Below the pieces are notes generated by a model. It was not told the origin of the DNA, searched no databases, and saw only the letters and a list, made by a program, of their open reading frames with translations. 64,000 nucleotides of DNA from positions 2,604,001 to 2,668,000 of the forward strand of contig JAJEKV010000026.1 in the NCBI GenBank assembly GCA_021234155.1, written 5' to 3'. This document shows positions 22,270 through 33,606 of the stretch, one piece after another. Numbering within the stretch: position 1 is the first letter of the stretch; each line of letters opens with the position of its first letter. Origin of the DNA: Isoetes taiwanensis. Its lineage: Eukaryota > Streptophyta > Lycopodiopsida > Isoetales > Isoetaceae. The position numbers were made by a program, and so were the translations under genes.

Positions 22270-24036
22270 AAAGCTCTGATAACACCATTACTAACTATAA
22301 ATATTATATTATTGGAACATCCATCCATGATGCTTGATTGGTAAGAGCCATTACAGTTTCACATTGAGTGATCCTAAACCAAGTCTAATCATGACACTAT
22401 GACATATCTGCATGACTCATATGATGAGTTGGAGTACTTCTAAAGGAATTAACTCTAAGAATTTGATAATTTCCAGCTATAAGAGTTGCAAAAAACGATG
22501 GTTCTGCTAAAGCAACTGAACGATGCCCTTTCTGCAAAATGGAAAACATGCAATATTATTCATTGTTGGGAAAAAGATAAAAATGAAATAGTTGTCAAAA
22601 TCAGATAAGATTACCAAAGGAACAACAAACATGGCCTAAAGTGGCATGACTTACCTAGATCATTAAATGGCATGGTTTACTTACTAAGGAATTTGCAGGA
22701 TGAAACGCATTGTCTCACTTTGTAGAGAGCCCTTGTGGTAGGTACTTCTAAGAGAATGCTATATGCATATTCACGAGATTAATCTTGACTACGTTATATC
22801 AAGCAGGGCATAGGCATAAACGTCAATTTTCTTGCCTAATCTCATTGTACAGCAGACCTTTATCAATACAAATTTCACTTCTTAATTTAGTTAGCAGACC
22901 AAATGTTTAGAAATTTTAATTCAAGCTATATATCTTTAACGTGCAAGGAAGGAATGTGCTAGCAATGCTAGACTTTTTCAAACTATTTTATTAATAGCAT
23001 ATGAAGTAGAATGCAAAGATACGAACTATCAAACAAGGCTCTGATGTGTATAAGAACTGGCTAATACCAACTTGCGGCAAATTGTATGTGGTCTCCATTT
23101 AAATTCATTCTATAACACAAATCATGAAAAGACTAACTTCTGAAAACAAAATGCATACTTAGCTGAAATTGTGGTTGGACTTGCAAAGTGGCTGCATCTC
23201 ATCTCTATGAACTGCACAGAGCTGCTTTTTCTTTGAACAAAGCTGCTTCCATTTTAAACATCAGACTGCAAGACTGAACAATGGCAAGAGTCATATGCAT
23301 ATCAACCTGCAAATAACAAAGGTATAGTAATACGATATGATGTTTGAAAGTCATCCATTTTCGACCTTCTTGGACCTTCATTTTTTAGATCTCAAACCTG
23401 TCCAGCAAAGACAAATGGTGACCACAGACGAAACCATCATAAAACATGATAAATATTATAAATTCAGCAGTACTACAAGTGATATGGTCAATGATTTCAC
23501 TATGAATATTTTAAAGAACACTCCTCAAAAATCAGAGTATCAAACTAGCATCAAACTATCTAGCTCTATCAAACTAGCATCAAACTATCTAGCTCTAATT
23601 TCCTAACACTGTAAGTTGAAATAAGCATCTGCTTATGTTAGGTCTATATTCAGATTAAAACAATCTATGGCTTTGATATTCAGGAATAGTAACACCATAT
23701 GAAGCTTTATATGGCCCTAAATAAGTCCAATTCAATTCCGTCAAAAATAATCTATTCTATGGAGTAATATCAAGGCTCCACCTTGCTAAATACAACAGCT
23801 TTAAAATCCTTGCCAAACTACAATATCATTAATATCCGCGTCTTTAACACTTCACATGAACAGTAATCCGTTAAATTTTACAAACATGTAGCATATAGAA
23901 GTATGAGCAAGCTATTATCCTAGCTATGGTATTTGTAAAAGGGTCACACCAGCACGATCATTATGCATTTCTCCATAAATAGCCCTGAATCTCCATGGAT
24001 TAAGTGTTGCATTAAGTTTGCAAAACCAGCATATCT
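22270..24036. other. CACTA interior, no gene recognised
   Basis: AT-rich sequence. A short direct duplication of ATCAAACTATCTAGCTCT lies at about 23550-23600. No transposase or other recognisable coding sequence found. Confidence 0.5.
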
Positions 24037-24610
24037 ATTACAAGAGAATGCATGTTCTGCGTCAGAAATCCTTCACATTGAATGTAAACTTCTATTCTTG
24101 AGGCATTTAGTATAGATTGAGTCGGATAAGTATGTAAGAGTATTTGGTAATTACGTTTGGTATGTAGGGGTATTTTGGTAATTAAGTTTTGTGTGTGGGG
24201 CACTTTGGTGATTAGTTTAATGTAGATTGATCGAAATTGATATGTAATGGCATTTTGGTGATTAAATTTGGTGTGTAGGGGTATTTTGGTAATTAAGTTT
24301 GGTGTGTAGAGGCAAATTGGTAATTTGTTTGTATGTTTATTTTATACAGTATACTTATATGAGCCATGGCATTTTGGTAATTTTGAAACTCATAAAGGCA
24401 ATTGCCCAGACTCATATGGCTGACGTATATTCTCTGACGAAAAATCGTCAATTTTTGCGTCAGAAGTTTCGTCAGATTTTCTGACGCAAAATCTGTCGAT
24501 TGTGCGTCAGTTTTTTCGTCAGTTTTCTCGTCGCATTTTTCATCACAATTTTCGTTAGAATTATCGTCAGTCTTTTCGTCAACGTTTTCGTCGATATTTT
24601 CGTCACAATA
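24037..24610. repeat. Internal CACTA-like terminus and CGTCAG array
   Basis: Begins with TTACAAGAGAATGCATG and TGCGTCAG, a decayed version of the same terminus as at 21831 and in the same orientation. It ends in a second array of TTTCGTCAG/CTGACGAAAA units (24430-24610). Between them lies a separate tandem repeat (24138-24330). This may be the left end of a second, nested family member. Confidence 0.6.
24138..24330. repeat. Tandem repeat, unit about 32 bp
   Basis: Four to five imperfect copies of GGTATTTTGGTAATTAAG followed by TTTGGTGTGTAGGG. Non-coding. Confidence 0.7.
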
Positions 24611-24699
24611 TCCAGAAGCATTTTTGTTACCTTACTTCCAATCCTTGGACTCGCTGTGTCTAGATAATTTTAGAAGCATAAATTTACCACTAGCATTAG

Positions 24700-24869
24700 C
24701 ATTATCTTCTCTTATTCTTGGTAGCCTTTTAATATTTGGTTATTGTATTTGATGATGGGGCCTAGTCCCCAGGTTTTAGATGGGCTGTTGCCCTTGCATG
24801 TGCCGTCCCATAACCCGTTGGGTTCTCGTGGACGTAAAAATTCATCTTATCTTATCTTATCTTATCTTT
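24700..24869 (+). mobile_element. LINE 3' end with (TCTTA)n tail
   Basis: Contains the LINE 3' signature CCCATAACCCG, TTGGGTTCTCGTGGACG at 24807-24834, then a short A-rich link and a TCTTA microsatellite tail (24843-24869). The same signature with a different tail unit ends the elements at 26106 and 28660 and, reversed, at 63056. Only the 3' UTR is visible here. Confidence 0.6.
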
Positions 24870-25229
24870 CGTTTGTCATTATATTGCTAAGATCAAGTTT
24901 AAAGTGGTTATTCAATGGAACTAGATTTATCAAAAGTAGTTATTGCAAGTTGGAGTTAACATTAAATCCATAAAAGAGGATGTAAAGTTAGAAGCATCTA
25001 ACACAAATGCATATTTTACGATGAACAATTATACAATGTAGGGAATGAAACTAAGGAAAGAGCTTTTTACGAGGCTTAGCAATTTAACAATCCACCATTT
25101 CCATTTATATTTTATGAAAAGTTACACTTTATATGGAGCAGAGAAATCATCCACCATAATGAAGTAGTTCCCAAAGAACCTCCAAGGCATGTAGCAAAGA
25201 CTGAAGGGGTTCTTGACTTATCCGAAGGT

Positions 25230-26106
25230 TTTTGAGCTCGGTCTTCAGCATGTGTAGGATAAGAAACTTGTGCTTCCTGGTGGCTATGGATGAAGCCCGG
25301 CTGCCCAACCTTGCTTTGGCAGTGGCGATGGGCCCGCAGCGACTCAAAGCCTGCTGGAAAGACAAGCAAGCCCAGTGGTTCTCGCTATGGAATGTGCAGG
25401 CACACAGATGTGGACCAGTGCATACACCGGCGGAACGCTACGCCTTTGAAGCGATACTTGGATGCTTGCTTCATGGCCAAGCTTTGGGATCTGAGAGGCC
25501 CATCACATGTCAAGGTGGCATAATTATCGGCACGCCAGTTAATCCCATGCTCACGAGGGGCCCACACCACTACCTCAAGCACCCATCTACCCATGAAAAA
25601 GCAGGGTGATTGCTTCCATTCGCAAGACAGTGCACACCACCTCCGCATTGAGACGGGAGATGGATTCGAGCCGCGTGAGGACAGAGTCCGGCCTTTGTCA
25701 ACGAGCCCATTGAGGATGAAAGTCACGCCCTCCGGGCTTTGTCCGGCCTGCACCGGCATATCCGTGCTCTGGTATGCTCTAAGAGTTGTGCCCCATCGCC
25801 TTGCATGAGCTACTAAGCACGACCTCTGTAGGCTTGTTGGGATCAGACCTCCCGAGGTAATGGATACGCGGACTCGCTTATGCCCCCCGGGTCCGACATT
25901 AACCTCACCGTACTTGTGATTATGTATATAATCGTGCGGATGTCGGCATCCTTATTGCTACTAAGGTTTTTCCCCCGAAAACCCTTCGGGGCGGGGGTTT
26001 TTTAATCCTGGTAGTAATACGCCTGCTGCTCTCTCTTTGTACTTGGGTCCCATAGGCCAGTTGGTCTCCGTGGACGATAAAATCATATTCTATTCTATTC
26101 TATTCT
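25230..26106 (+). mobile_element. Decayed LINE reverse transcriptase C-terminus with (TATTC)n tail
   Basis: In several plus-strand frames, pieces parallel the better-preserved LINE at 27405-28660: MDEARLPNLALAVAMGPQRL, KACWKDKQAQWFSLWNVQ, KRYLDACFMAKLWDLRGPSH, VNPMLTRGPHHYLKHPSTHE and ESHALRALSGLHRHIRAL. At least three frameshifts or stops break the frame. The 3' UTR ends with CATAGGCCAGTTGGTCTCCG (26051 onward), TGGACGATAAAATC and a TATTC microsatellite (26085-26106). A GC-rich hairpin with CCCCCGAAA/TTCGGGGCGGGGG lies at 25973-25999 just upstream. Confidence 0.65.
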
Positions 26107-26109
26107 TGT

Positions 26110-27404
26110 CCGAATGACATGCACTCCAATGCGATATGCCTTCAACCATAGTAAATAAAAAATTGAGAGATTAAATAATGAAATCAAACAATTGCTTACC
26201 ATTGGATAGCCTTTTGTGAATTGACATGCAATGATGTACAACCAGCATGCCTGATGGTATATATCTTCAATCACCTGCTGCAACAAAAAATAAAATATTT
26301 ACACTTGCCTCGTAAATAAATATTTGGAGAGAAGCAGCGGCAATCTACACATGTTAAAATAGCAATCTAAGTAATCTACACATGTTAAAATAGCAGTCTA
26401 ATTATGTACATCGTTAAATGCAGGACATATCCATTCGCCAATTCACTTTCACCATAAACCACGCCTTCTATGCAAGGCAATACAAAAACTCAGTCTCATG
26501 TAATCTGGCAAACAGTCATGATAGACAAGACCATTTCAAACTCAATGTGTATCCAGAGTGCTCAGATTGATATGTTCGCTTGCTAAAAGATCTGGCCACA
26601 TATGCATGTGCACTAAAGTAAACTCTTACATAAACTAATGCAAGACTTTCCATGTCTTACACCTTAGCACATATCAACATTTTAGAGCATAGTAATGCTT
26701 ATATTTCGACATGTAACACCTGAATAGGCTCATATGAGAACCAAGCATATATGAACAGCCGTCACACTAGCAACACTAGTTCAAGATTAAATCATTCTAT
26801 TTAGAGATTTATCTGTCATGCCTTGACTTATGCTCCCCTTGTGTTAAACATCTACAATCCCTGTTGGCAGCAACAGACCTAGAATGGATTATAAGACAAA
26901 AAGCAACAAGTTCCATCAAATCCGATAAGCCTAATTCTGGCTATGGCACAGAATACTAAACCTGGAGCATAAATCCGGAACTGAAAAATATCGGCCAGAG
27001 CTTTAAAGCCAGTTTAGGCAATGAAAGAAACCCTTCTCAATGCAAAAACATGGATTCACGCCATTTTTTGCCATACATGACATCGATCTGCTCTGTGGAT
27101 CCAATTCTTGCATTATACACATAGGCAAAAAGTTAACCTAAGTTTAAAAGCACAAAATCGGCAACAACCTGATATGGACATCAATTTTTTATCAGAAGGT
27201 GTTGGATACGAGTTCCATTTCCAGTTTTGGCCGCAGAAAAACCTCCAAACCGGCAGTTAAGCTCCATCCCATTTGGGAACCATGCAAATGCTGCCACCGG
27301 CTCTGTAACCGGCAGGAAAACATGCGCAAGGCTGATCAAGACCGATCTCTGTTGATGCAAGTGGCGGTATAGCCGCTTGGCTCCAGTCATGCCTTAAATC
27401 GATT
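26110..27404. other. CACTA interior, no gene recognised
   Basis: AT-rich. Contains a short direct duplication of ATCTACACATGTTAAAATAG near 26342-26393. The GC-richer frame at 27181-27390 (minus) has no recognisable domain. Confidence 0.45.
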
Positions 27405-28660
27405 TTGAAAATGCCTTCTATTACAGAGGACAAAGGATGGAAGTTGTAAGGACCTTTAAGTATCTGGGAATCGATTTCTCTGCTACCATGCTATGGGATG
27501 ACTGTGTAGAAAGAAGGGTCAGCGCGGGGATGGAAAGCCTTGTATGTAATGCAGAATAGCTGTTACAGAATAGATCTCTGCAATTGGGCACGAGCACACC
27601 TGTTCTGAGCACTCGTGGAACCAGTATTGCTGTATGGGGTAGAGGTCTGGGGGCCAGCGGTTAGCAAGGGTACTTGGGATAAGCTAGAGAGGGTACAGAA
27701 GGCTTTCCTAACATACAGCCTAGGCGTCAAGGACATGGTGCCTTATCCGATTTTGCTGTATGAGACTGGCTTTTGGCCCCTGCAGCATTCTGCTATGCAC
27801 AGGCACCTTGCGTATTTCCATACGGTTGACAGAATGGATGCACAACGTCTTCCTCCCCGGGCTCTGTTATTGGCACAAGGGCCACAATGTCTGAAGAGAG
27901 TGTGGCAGGTGCATTGTAGGGGATGGTTCGCAAGATGGTCCATAGACTATCAACACATTATGGATATGTCGGATATCGCGGAGCAGGAGCTACATTTGAA
28001 TGAGCGCTTTGCTGCCTCTCTGTGGGATGCGCCCACTCTTGCAAAGCCCAAAACAGAGCACTACCACACGCAGGTTAACCCGTCGCTTGAACATGGCCCC
28101 CACCAGTATTTGAAGGCACACATCTCTACCAAGAAACGGAGAGCTATAGCTGCAATAAGGACAGGGTCCCACCATCTCAGAATTGAGACAGGCCGCTGGG
28201 GTACGGATGGAGGCCAGGGAATCCCTCGGCATGAGAGATTATGCCAGTGCTGTCATATGCAGATAGTAGAAGATGAACACCATGCTCTACAGGAATGCCC
28301 AGCATATGCACACATCCGAGCAGCTCATGCCGATCTCAGATGCTCTGAGATAGCAATTCATCAACTGCTGGCTTCGCCGATGGTTGCACGTCTTGCATCC
28401 TACATTCTGCAAGTCTCCACCGTCAGGGAGTCCCTCACAGCATAGGGAATTTGAGCACCCAGATAGGGCCTCTGAACGCCTACTACAAGGGTTTTTCCTT
28501 CCACATGGGGGGTTTTTTCATCCCAGTGGTAGAGACACATTGTACAGGGTTTCTGTGGTTTTCTTTTGTGTTTGGAAACTTTCCACTATATTGTATCACC
28601 GTCTCATAGGCCAGTTGGACTCCGTGGACGTTAAAATATACTTCCTTCCTTCCTTCCTTA
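27405..28660 (+). mobile_element. 5'-truncated LINE with (TTCC)n tail
   Basis: Starts inside the reverse transcriptase C-terminal region (FYYRGQRMEVVRTFKYLGID, broken by a TAG near 27557). It continues as the open frame 27615-28445 and ends with the family 3' signature CATAGGCCAGTTGGACTCCG (28605 onward), TGGACGTTAAAATA and a TTCC microsatellite at 28642-28660. It lies within the CACTA element. Confidence 0.75.
27615..28445 (+). pseudogene. LINE reverse transcriptase C-terminal fragment
   Basis: This 276-codon open frame begins MEPVLLYGVEVWGPAVSKGT, the usual region just after the reverse transcriptase catalytic core in plant LINE-type ORF2 proteins (LLYGVEVWG...). Further on, WDKLERVQKAFLTYSLGVK and a His/Cys-rich end (CQCCHMQIVEDEHHALQECP) form the C-terminal zinc-knuckle typical of these proteins. 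The catalytic FADD box and endonuclease are absent because the copy is 5'-truncated. The frame has no internal stop, so the insertion may be fairly recent. It is not expected to be functional. Confidence 0.75.
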
Positions 28661-29375
28661 AAAATATTTTTAAAGGTCTAACATCTACCATATATTTTTA
28701 ATTTATGTGCCATAGTTGTCATTTGGAAGGCTTAAACAAAGGGGAAAACTACAAATACCCAACCTATAATTTAATTTTTTAATGTGAAATGACTATTTGG
28801 CGAAAGATCAACATACCTTAGAGAACTTGTAAGGCATGAGACTCAAGTTCCATAAAGCTCATGAATCCTTTTGTGAGAACAATAAGCCATAGCAAAGGTA
28901 ACATGCAAAAGTTGCATGTAGACCACTACATGTCCGACATGCATGTGGGAAAAATGCATGCATATGTTTTAACACAATATCCATAAGCCTAATTATTTTA
29001 TTACATGTCAAAAGAAGTTATGACTATAATCGGTTTCGCAAGCCATAGTCTAAATCATATTTAAAAGCGTAGCACCAAATGATTCATGATAGCACATTTT
29101 CTTGTTACAATAGCACCAACTACCATCATAGTTTTTTTCCTGCTTTGTTTCTTCATAGGACATGAGCCCAACCTATGTATTGCATCCTTGGTTTTGTGCA
29201 ATGGCACAAATCTGTTATCTTGAGCTGGAGAGCTTCCTATCATTCTAGGCTATATGAAAAGACAGCCCTTATACTGTACATCATTAGACAGTCACAGAGA
29301 GAGCTTTCCAACACATCAAATTTCATCCAAAACTGACTCATCGACCAAAAGTTATGATTAAAATTGTAGTCATAA
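28661..29375. other. CACTA interior, no gene recognised
   Basis: AT-rich with short unrecognised frames only. Confidence 0.5.
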
Positions 29376-29740
29376 AAAATATGAACTTTCTGACGAACTA
29401 TCTGACGATTTTTTTGACGAATATGTTGACGAAATGTCTGACAAAATATCTGACGATATGTCTAACGAAACGTCTGACGAAAACTTCTGACGCAAAAACT
29501 GACGTTTCGTCTGACGATACTTCTGACGAATTGTTTCTGACGATTATCCTGACGATACATTTGACGCACCTCCTAACGTATAATCTGACGATTAATATGA
29601 TGATTTTTCTGACGCAAAATCGTCAAAAAAATGCGTCAGAGAGGAATTTGTCAATATTTTCGTCAGTATAAACGTCAGTTCCATTTTCGTTAAACAGTCT
29701 GACGATTTTTCTGACGCCTAACAGTCATTCTCTTGTAGTG
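29376..29740. repeat. CACTA right subterminal repeat array and terminus
   Basis: About 20 units of TCTGACGA/TTGACGAA, then inverted CGTCAG units, ending in TCTCTTGTAGTG at 29740. The 105-residue open frame here (LTNYLTIFLTN...) is a by-product of the repeat. Confidence 0.8.
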
Positions 29741-29937
29741 TTGAACTTGCTAGTTTACTAAGAAAACACAAGTGAGAGAGATATGCACCACAAGAGAAGA
29801 CACATGTATTGAATGAATCATGTTACAATATATAGATACCATAAAAGGTATTTTTATGGAAAAAGGTGAAAGCTAATAGTAGCTACGTTGCCTTTTTATA
29901 AAGGCACGCTGCCTAAGAATAGGCAGCCTCGCTAATA
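29739..29937 (-). repeat. Probable Copia 3' LTR
   Basis: On the minus strand the polypurine tract GCAGGTGGGG is followed by TATTAGCGAGGCTGCC (TA where TG is expected) and ends GTTCAACA. It contains a TATA-like TTTATAAAAAGG and is about 200 bp. It directly abuts, and by two bases overlaps, the right end of the CACTA element. A matching 5' LTR was not found. Confidence 0.5.
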
Positions 29938-32315
29938 CCCCACCTGCGACTTTAGTCTTTCACCAAATAAGATATAGAAAAATATTGTGTCTAAGAAAGA
30001 AGACCAAATATTGCAACTCATAGATAATCTCCCCACCTGCAAATTTGGTCTCGCACTCGGATGAAAAAAACCTTTGGTGGTCACAAAGGAAAAAACCCGA
30101 CTGCTGCAATCTTCTAATATTTTATTCTCAAGGACACCAAGAACTTTAACATTGTCTTGATGTCTCTTTTCACCTAGAGGCTTAGTGAAAAAGTCTGCAA
30201 CCATAGCTGTAGTTGGACAATATTCCAACTTAAGTAACTTCAAGCTTAACATAATGATAATGTACCTCAATGTGCTTGGATTTGGAATGCAGAACTTCGG
30301 CTTTTGATAAAGCTATAGCACTTTGATTATCACACATAAGTATACTCGGTCCATCTTGAACTTGTCTTAAGCATTCTAACAAGCGTCGCAACCAAACAAG
30401 TTCGCGGCTCGCCAAAGATGCAGCAACATATTCTGCTTCAGCAGTAGAAAGTGAAACACATCGTTGCTTCTTACTCATCCAAGACACCAGAGATTTTCCT
30501 AAAAAGAAACAGCAACCACTTGTTGATCTATATGTGTCTGGACAACCACCCCAATCTGCATCTGTGAATCCAAGCAACCTGAAAGCATTCAAACCTGTCT
30601 GCTTACTATATGTGATACCATAATGAATAGTGCTCTTAAGATATCTCAAAACACGCTTAACATTATGCCAATGTTCTTTGCCAGGATTAGTCATGAATTG
30701 ACCAAGAGTATTGGCAGCGTAACTAATATCTAGTCTAGTTGCATTTGCAAGATACATAAGAGCTCCTACAAGACTTGTATAAGGACACTTCTGCATTTCT
30801 AGCTGATCCTCATAAGTTACTGGACACTGCCTCTTCGACATTCTTGTTTTCGTGGAACCAACCGGCAATGGAGTAGGTTGCTCTTTAGCAGAAAGTAACC
30901 AAAATGTCTCAATGTACTTAGACTGTGAGAGTTGAAGCAAACCTTTGTCTTTATCTCGTTTGACCTGAATACCTAAACATGAGTGTATTGCCCCCATGTC
31001 AACCATCTCAAATGCAGAAGATAGTCTCCTCTTGATTGCTTGCAAGTATTCGAGGTTATTAAATACCAAGATAGTATCATTCACATAAAGCGCAATCACT
31101 ACAAAGTGTTCTTGATTTCTCTTAAGATACACATTGGAATCTGCAGAACTTGGTAAAAATCCGTCAGAAATAAGATAAGAGTTCATTTTCATATACCAGG
31201 CTCTAGAGGCTTGTCGTAAACCATATAAAGCCTTTCGCAAGCGGCAAACCAATCTTTCATTGCCACGTACTTCAAAACCTTCTGGTTGACTCATGTAGAT
31301 TTCTTCACTAAGATCTCCATTGAGAAACGTAGTTTTGACATCCATTTGATGTACAGACAAATCATATTGAGTAGCAAATGCTAGCAATACTCTCAAACTA
31401 GTGAGACGAACAACAGGTGAGAAAGTTTCCTCATAATCGATTCCTGCCACTTGCGAGTATCCTTTCGCAACTAATCGTGCTTTGAACTTATCGAACGAGT
31501 CATCTGCTTTGTACTTGGAGCGAAAGATCCATTTACATTTAATTGGCTTTCGTCCTTCAGGAATTTCAACAAGCTCCCAAGTACCTTTGTTGATAAGAAA
31601 TTCAAACTCTGCTTCCATGGCCATGCGCCAATTCTCAGCTTGTGTCGAAGACGTAGCCTCTTTTACTGTAACTGGATCCGCACTAGTAGCTAAAGCAGCA
31701 TGATATTCCAAGATCCGTTTGGTAGGCTTCCATTGCCGTCGTATTGGAGTCTCATCATCAGGAACCCCAACTTCTACATCAAGTAGACCATCATGATCCT
31801 CATCAGCACCATCATATAGATCAAACTCCTGTACAAAATCATCTTCCACTTCAGGATTCACAAGCCCATTTTCAACATGAGGATGTAAAGACCCATTATC
31901 CACATTAGGATTTACAGCATCCACATTAGGATTTAATTCACTATCAAGTAGCTGAAAATCACGAAGAATAACGTTAGGGTCATGATGAGAAGTAACCATG
32001 TTAGCCATAGTAGACTCATCAAAAACTGCATCACGACTAGTAATGATTCTTTGCGTAGCAATATCATAAAATCGGTATTCATGTGCCTCGACAGCATAGC
32101 CTACGAAGATGGCTTTGAGGCCGACTGGGTCAAGCTTCTTTCTCTTCTCTTTTGGAAAACAACCAAAAACTCACAAATTTTGAACATTTGGTTTTACTCT
32201 TGACCATAATTGCAAAGGAGTTACGCCTTTTAGAGAAGAGTTTACCGTTCGATTTTGTACATAAACAGCAGTAGCCACAGCTTCTGCCCATGCACTGACT
32301 TATTAAATCCAGCAT
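29938..32315 (-). mobile_element. Truncated Ty1/Copia retrotransposon (integrase end, RT, RNase H)
   Basis: A 592-codon frame (30230-32008) carries the Copia reverse transcriptase: WELVEIPEGRKPIKCKWIFR, KARLVAKGYSQVAGIDYEET, LEYLQAIKRRLSSAFEMVDM, and RNase H segments (GFTDADWGGCPDTYRSTSGC, STAEAEYVAASLASRELVWL). The RT box reads ALYVNDTIL, where YVDD is the rule, so a catalytic Asp is replaced by Asn. A frameshift near 30240 moves the end of RNase H (ADFFTKPLG) into another frame. The sequence upstream of 32008 continues in broken frames toward the integrase C-terminus (KAIFVGYAVEAHEYRFYDIA) and ends near 32315. Gag, protease and most of integrase are missing. Non-functional relic. Confidence 0.9.
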
Positions 32316-32328
32316 CCCTTAAAATTAT

Positions 32329-32642
32329 CAGCTCCCTAACAAGTAGGTAAGACATATAGTACTACAGCCTACAACATGCAATGATTGTGCATTCTACAAT
32401 ATAAATAACTAGCAGGACCGTATCCAAGCAAAGCAATCAACTGGAAAAAATAAGTTATGCGCTATCCATGCATACCCTACATTAACAGCTCCCTAACAAG
32501 TAGGCAAGGCATATAGTACTAAAGCCTACAATATGCAATGATTGTGCATTCTAAATAAAAACAACTAGCAGGACCATATCCAAGCAAAGCAATCAACTAG
32601 CAAAAACAAATTATTCGCTATCCATGCACACTCTACACCAGA
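32329..32642. repeat. Two-copy tandem repeat, unit 157 bp
   Basis: CAGCTCCCTAACAAGTAGG begins both units (32329 and 32486). They share AAGGCATATAGTACT-type sequence, ATGCAATGATTGTGCATTCT and CATATCCAAGCAAAGCAATC with a few differences. Non-coding. Confidence 0.85.
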
Positions 32643-33480
32643 ACAAACTAACAACTGCAATCACCAATGCCTTAAAGACCTATTTTTTGCCCCAAACAAT
32701 GCCGCATTACCCTTGCATTTATATATGTCCTATAGAACTGTATTTTACAACAGAGCTTCTGGAATAACCACAAAATAACTACAAAATCATTCCTTGGATG
32801 TAAGAACATCTAAACTATTCAATTGATATCAACTCATAAAATAAACCTGAAAAATGTCGCCTTGCCATCCAGAAGTTGTCTTTTCGCGAAGCCGTCTTTT
32901 GAACCAATTTAGTATCTTGATTCAGGAAATAACTTGATCTATTGGTTGTTCAGGGCATGTGTACTACTAAAAGGTGTGATGATTTTTCACAGCTTTCTTG
33001 CTGCTCAAGCTTAAGCATAAGCCAAGCAGCGGAAATCATGTGCTATGCTTATACTTTAACCCTGTTACTTGCAGCTATTTTGAACATGTGAAGCTTTGCA
33101 GTTTAAAAAATAAATCAAATGCTGAATGCATGGACTAACCAAGTGTGAAGCGAAATATGGAAACATCCATATTCGAAGGCGTTGTCGGTTCCTTATTTGT
33201 CTGGCGACAGATGATGGACGGTGCTTTCTGTTTCCAAATGTTCGAAGGAAAGCATAGATGCATAAAGCAAGGCATGTGGCTGCCGCCCACTATCTTAATC
33301 GAGGCATGCCAAAGTGGGTCGACGATGGCAGATGCCATAGCCAAAATCCTGGGACTTTAACATGAATTGAATTAGAGGCAATAAATTTAAAGAGGAGGTC
33401 GCCATAGCCAGATGCTGTGTGTGTATTGCCAGTTATCCGGTTCAAACAGCAGCGGCCCACAACGCAGGTGACCGCCAATT
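32643..33480. other. No gene recognised
   Basis: A GC-richer stretch at 33145-33360 is open on both strands (plus: MKRNMETSIFEGVVGSLFVW) but matches nothing I know. It is otherwise AT-rich. Confidence 0.45.
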
Positions 33481-33606
33481 TACAGGGATCAGTAGGTTTG
33501 GAGCAGTCACCAGCATATCTTACATATATTCCAGCATATACCTAGGATATGCCACAAACCCAATAAGCGAGGGTTTGCCCCCCAGGGGCAACCCAAAAAT
33601 AGTAAT
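33481..33606. repeat. Dispersed repeat, copy 1 (GGGTTTGCCCC hairpin)
   Basis: Shares with 52360-52500 the ordered blocks AATTTACAG, GAGCAGT, TATACCTAG, TGCCACAAACCC and GGGTTTGCCCCCC followed by GGGCAACCCAAAAA. The last part forms a hairpin (GGGTT.GCCCC/GGGGCAACCC). It is probably a non-autonomous transposon end. Confidence 0.65.

Larger units (their letters stand above)
21831..29740. mobile_element. Non-autonomous CACTA transposon, about 7.9 kb, with nested LINE pieces
   Basis: The left end at 21831 reads CACTACAAGAGAACG. The right end, read inward on the minus strand from 29740, gives CACTACAAGAGAATG. Both continue into GCGTCAGAAAAATCGTCAG. Both ends then carry long arrays of CGTCAG/CTGACG motifs (21850-22140 and 29376-29720), the classic subterminal repeat architecture of CACTA elements. 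Flanking trinucleotides are atg (left) and ttg (right), an imperfect 3-bp target duplication. No TNP2/TNPD-type transposase ORF was found inside, so the element looks non-autonomous. A third repeat block at 24037-24610, starting with a degenerate terminus, suggests nesting or an internal rearrangement. Several LINE fragments lie inside. Confidence 0.75.

Noticed and set aside
27181-27390. Minus-strand 69-codon frame of normal composition
   Set aside because: No known motif. It lies just outside the LINE boundary and may be antisense of older transposon sequence.
29354-29671. 105-codon open frame on the plus strand rich in LTN/LTI/LTK
   Set aside because: It is the translation of the CTGACGA subterminal repeat. 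The period of the peptide equals that of the DNA repeat.
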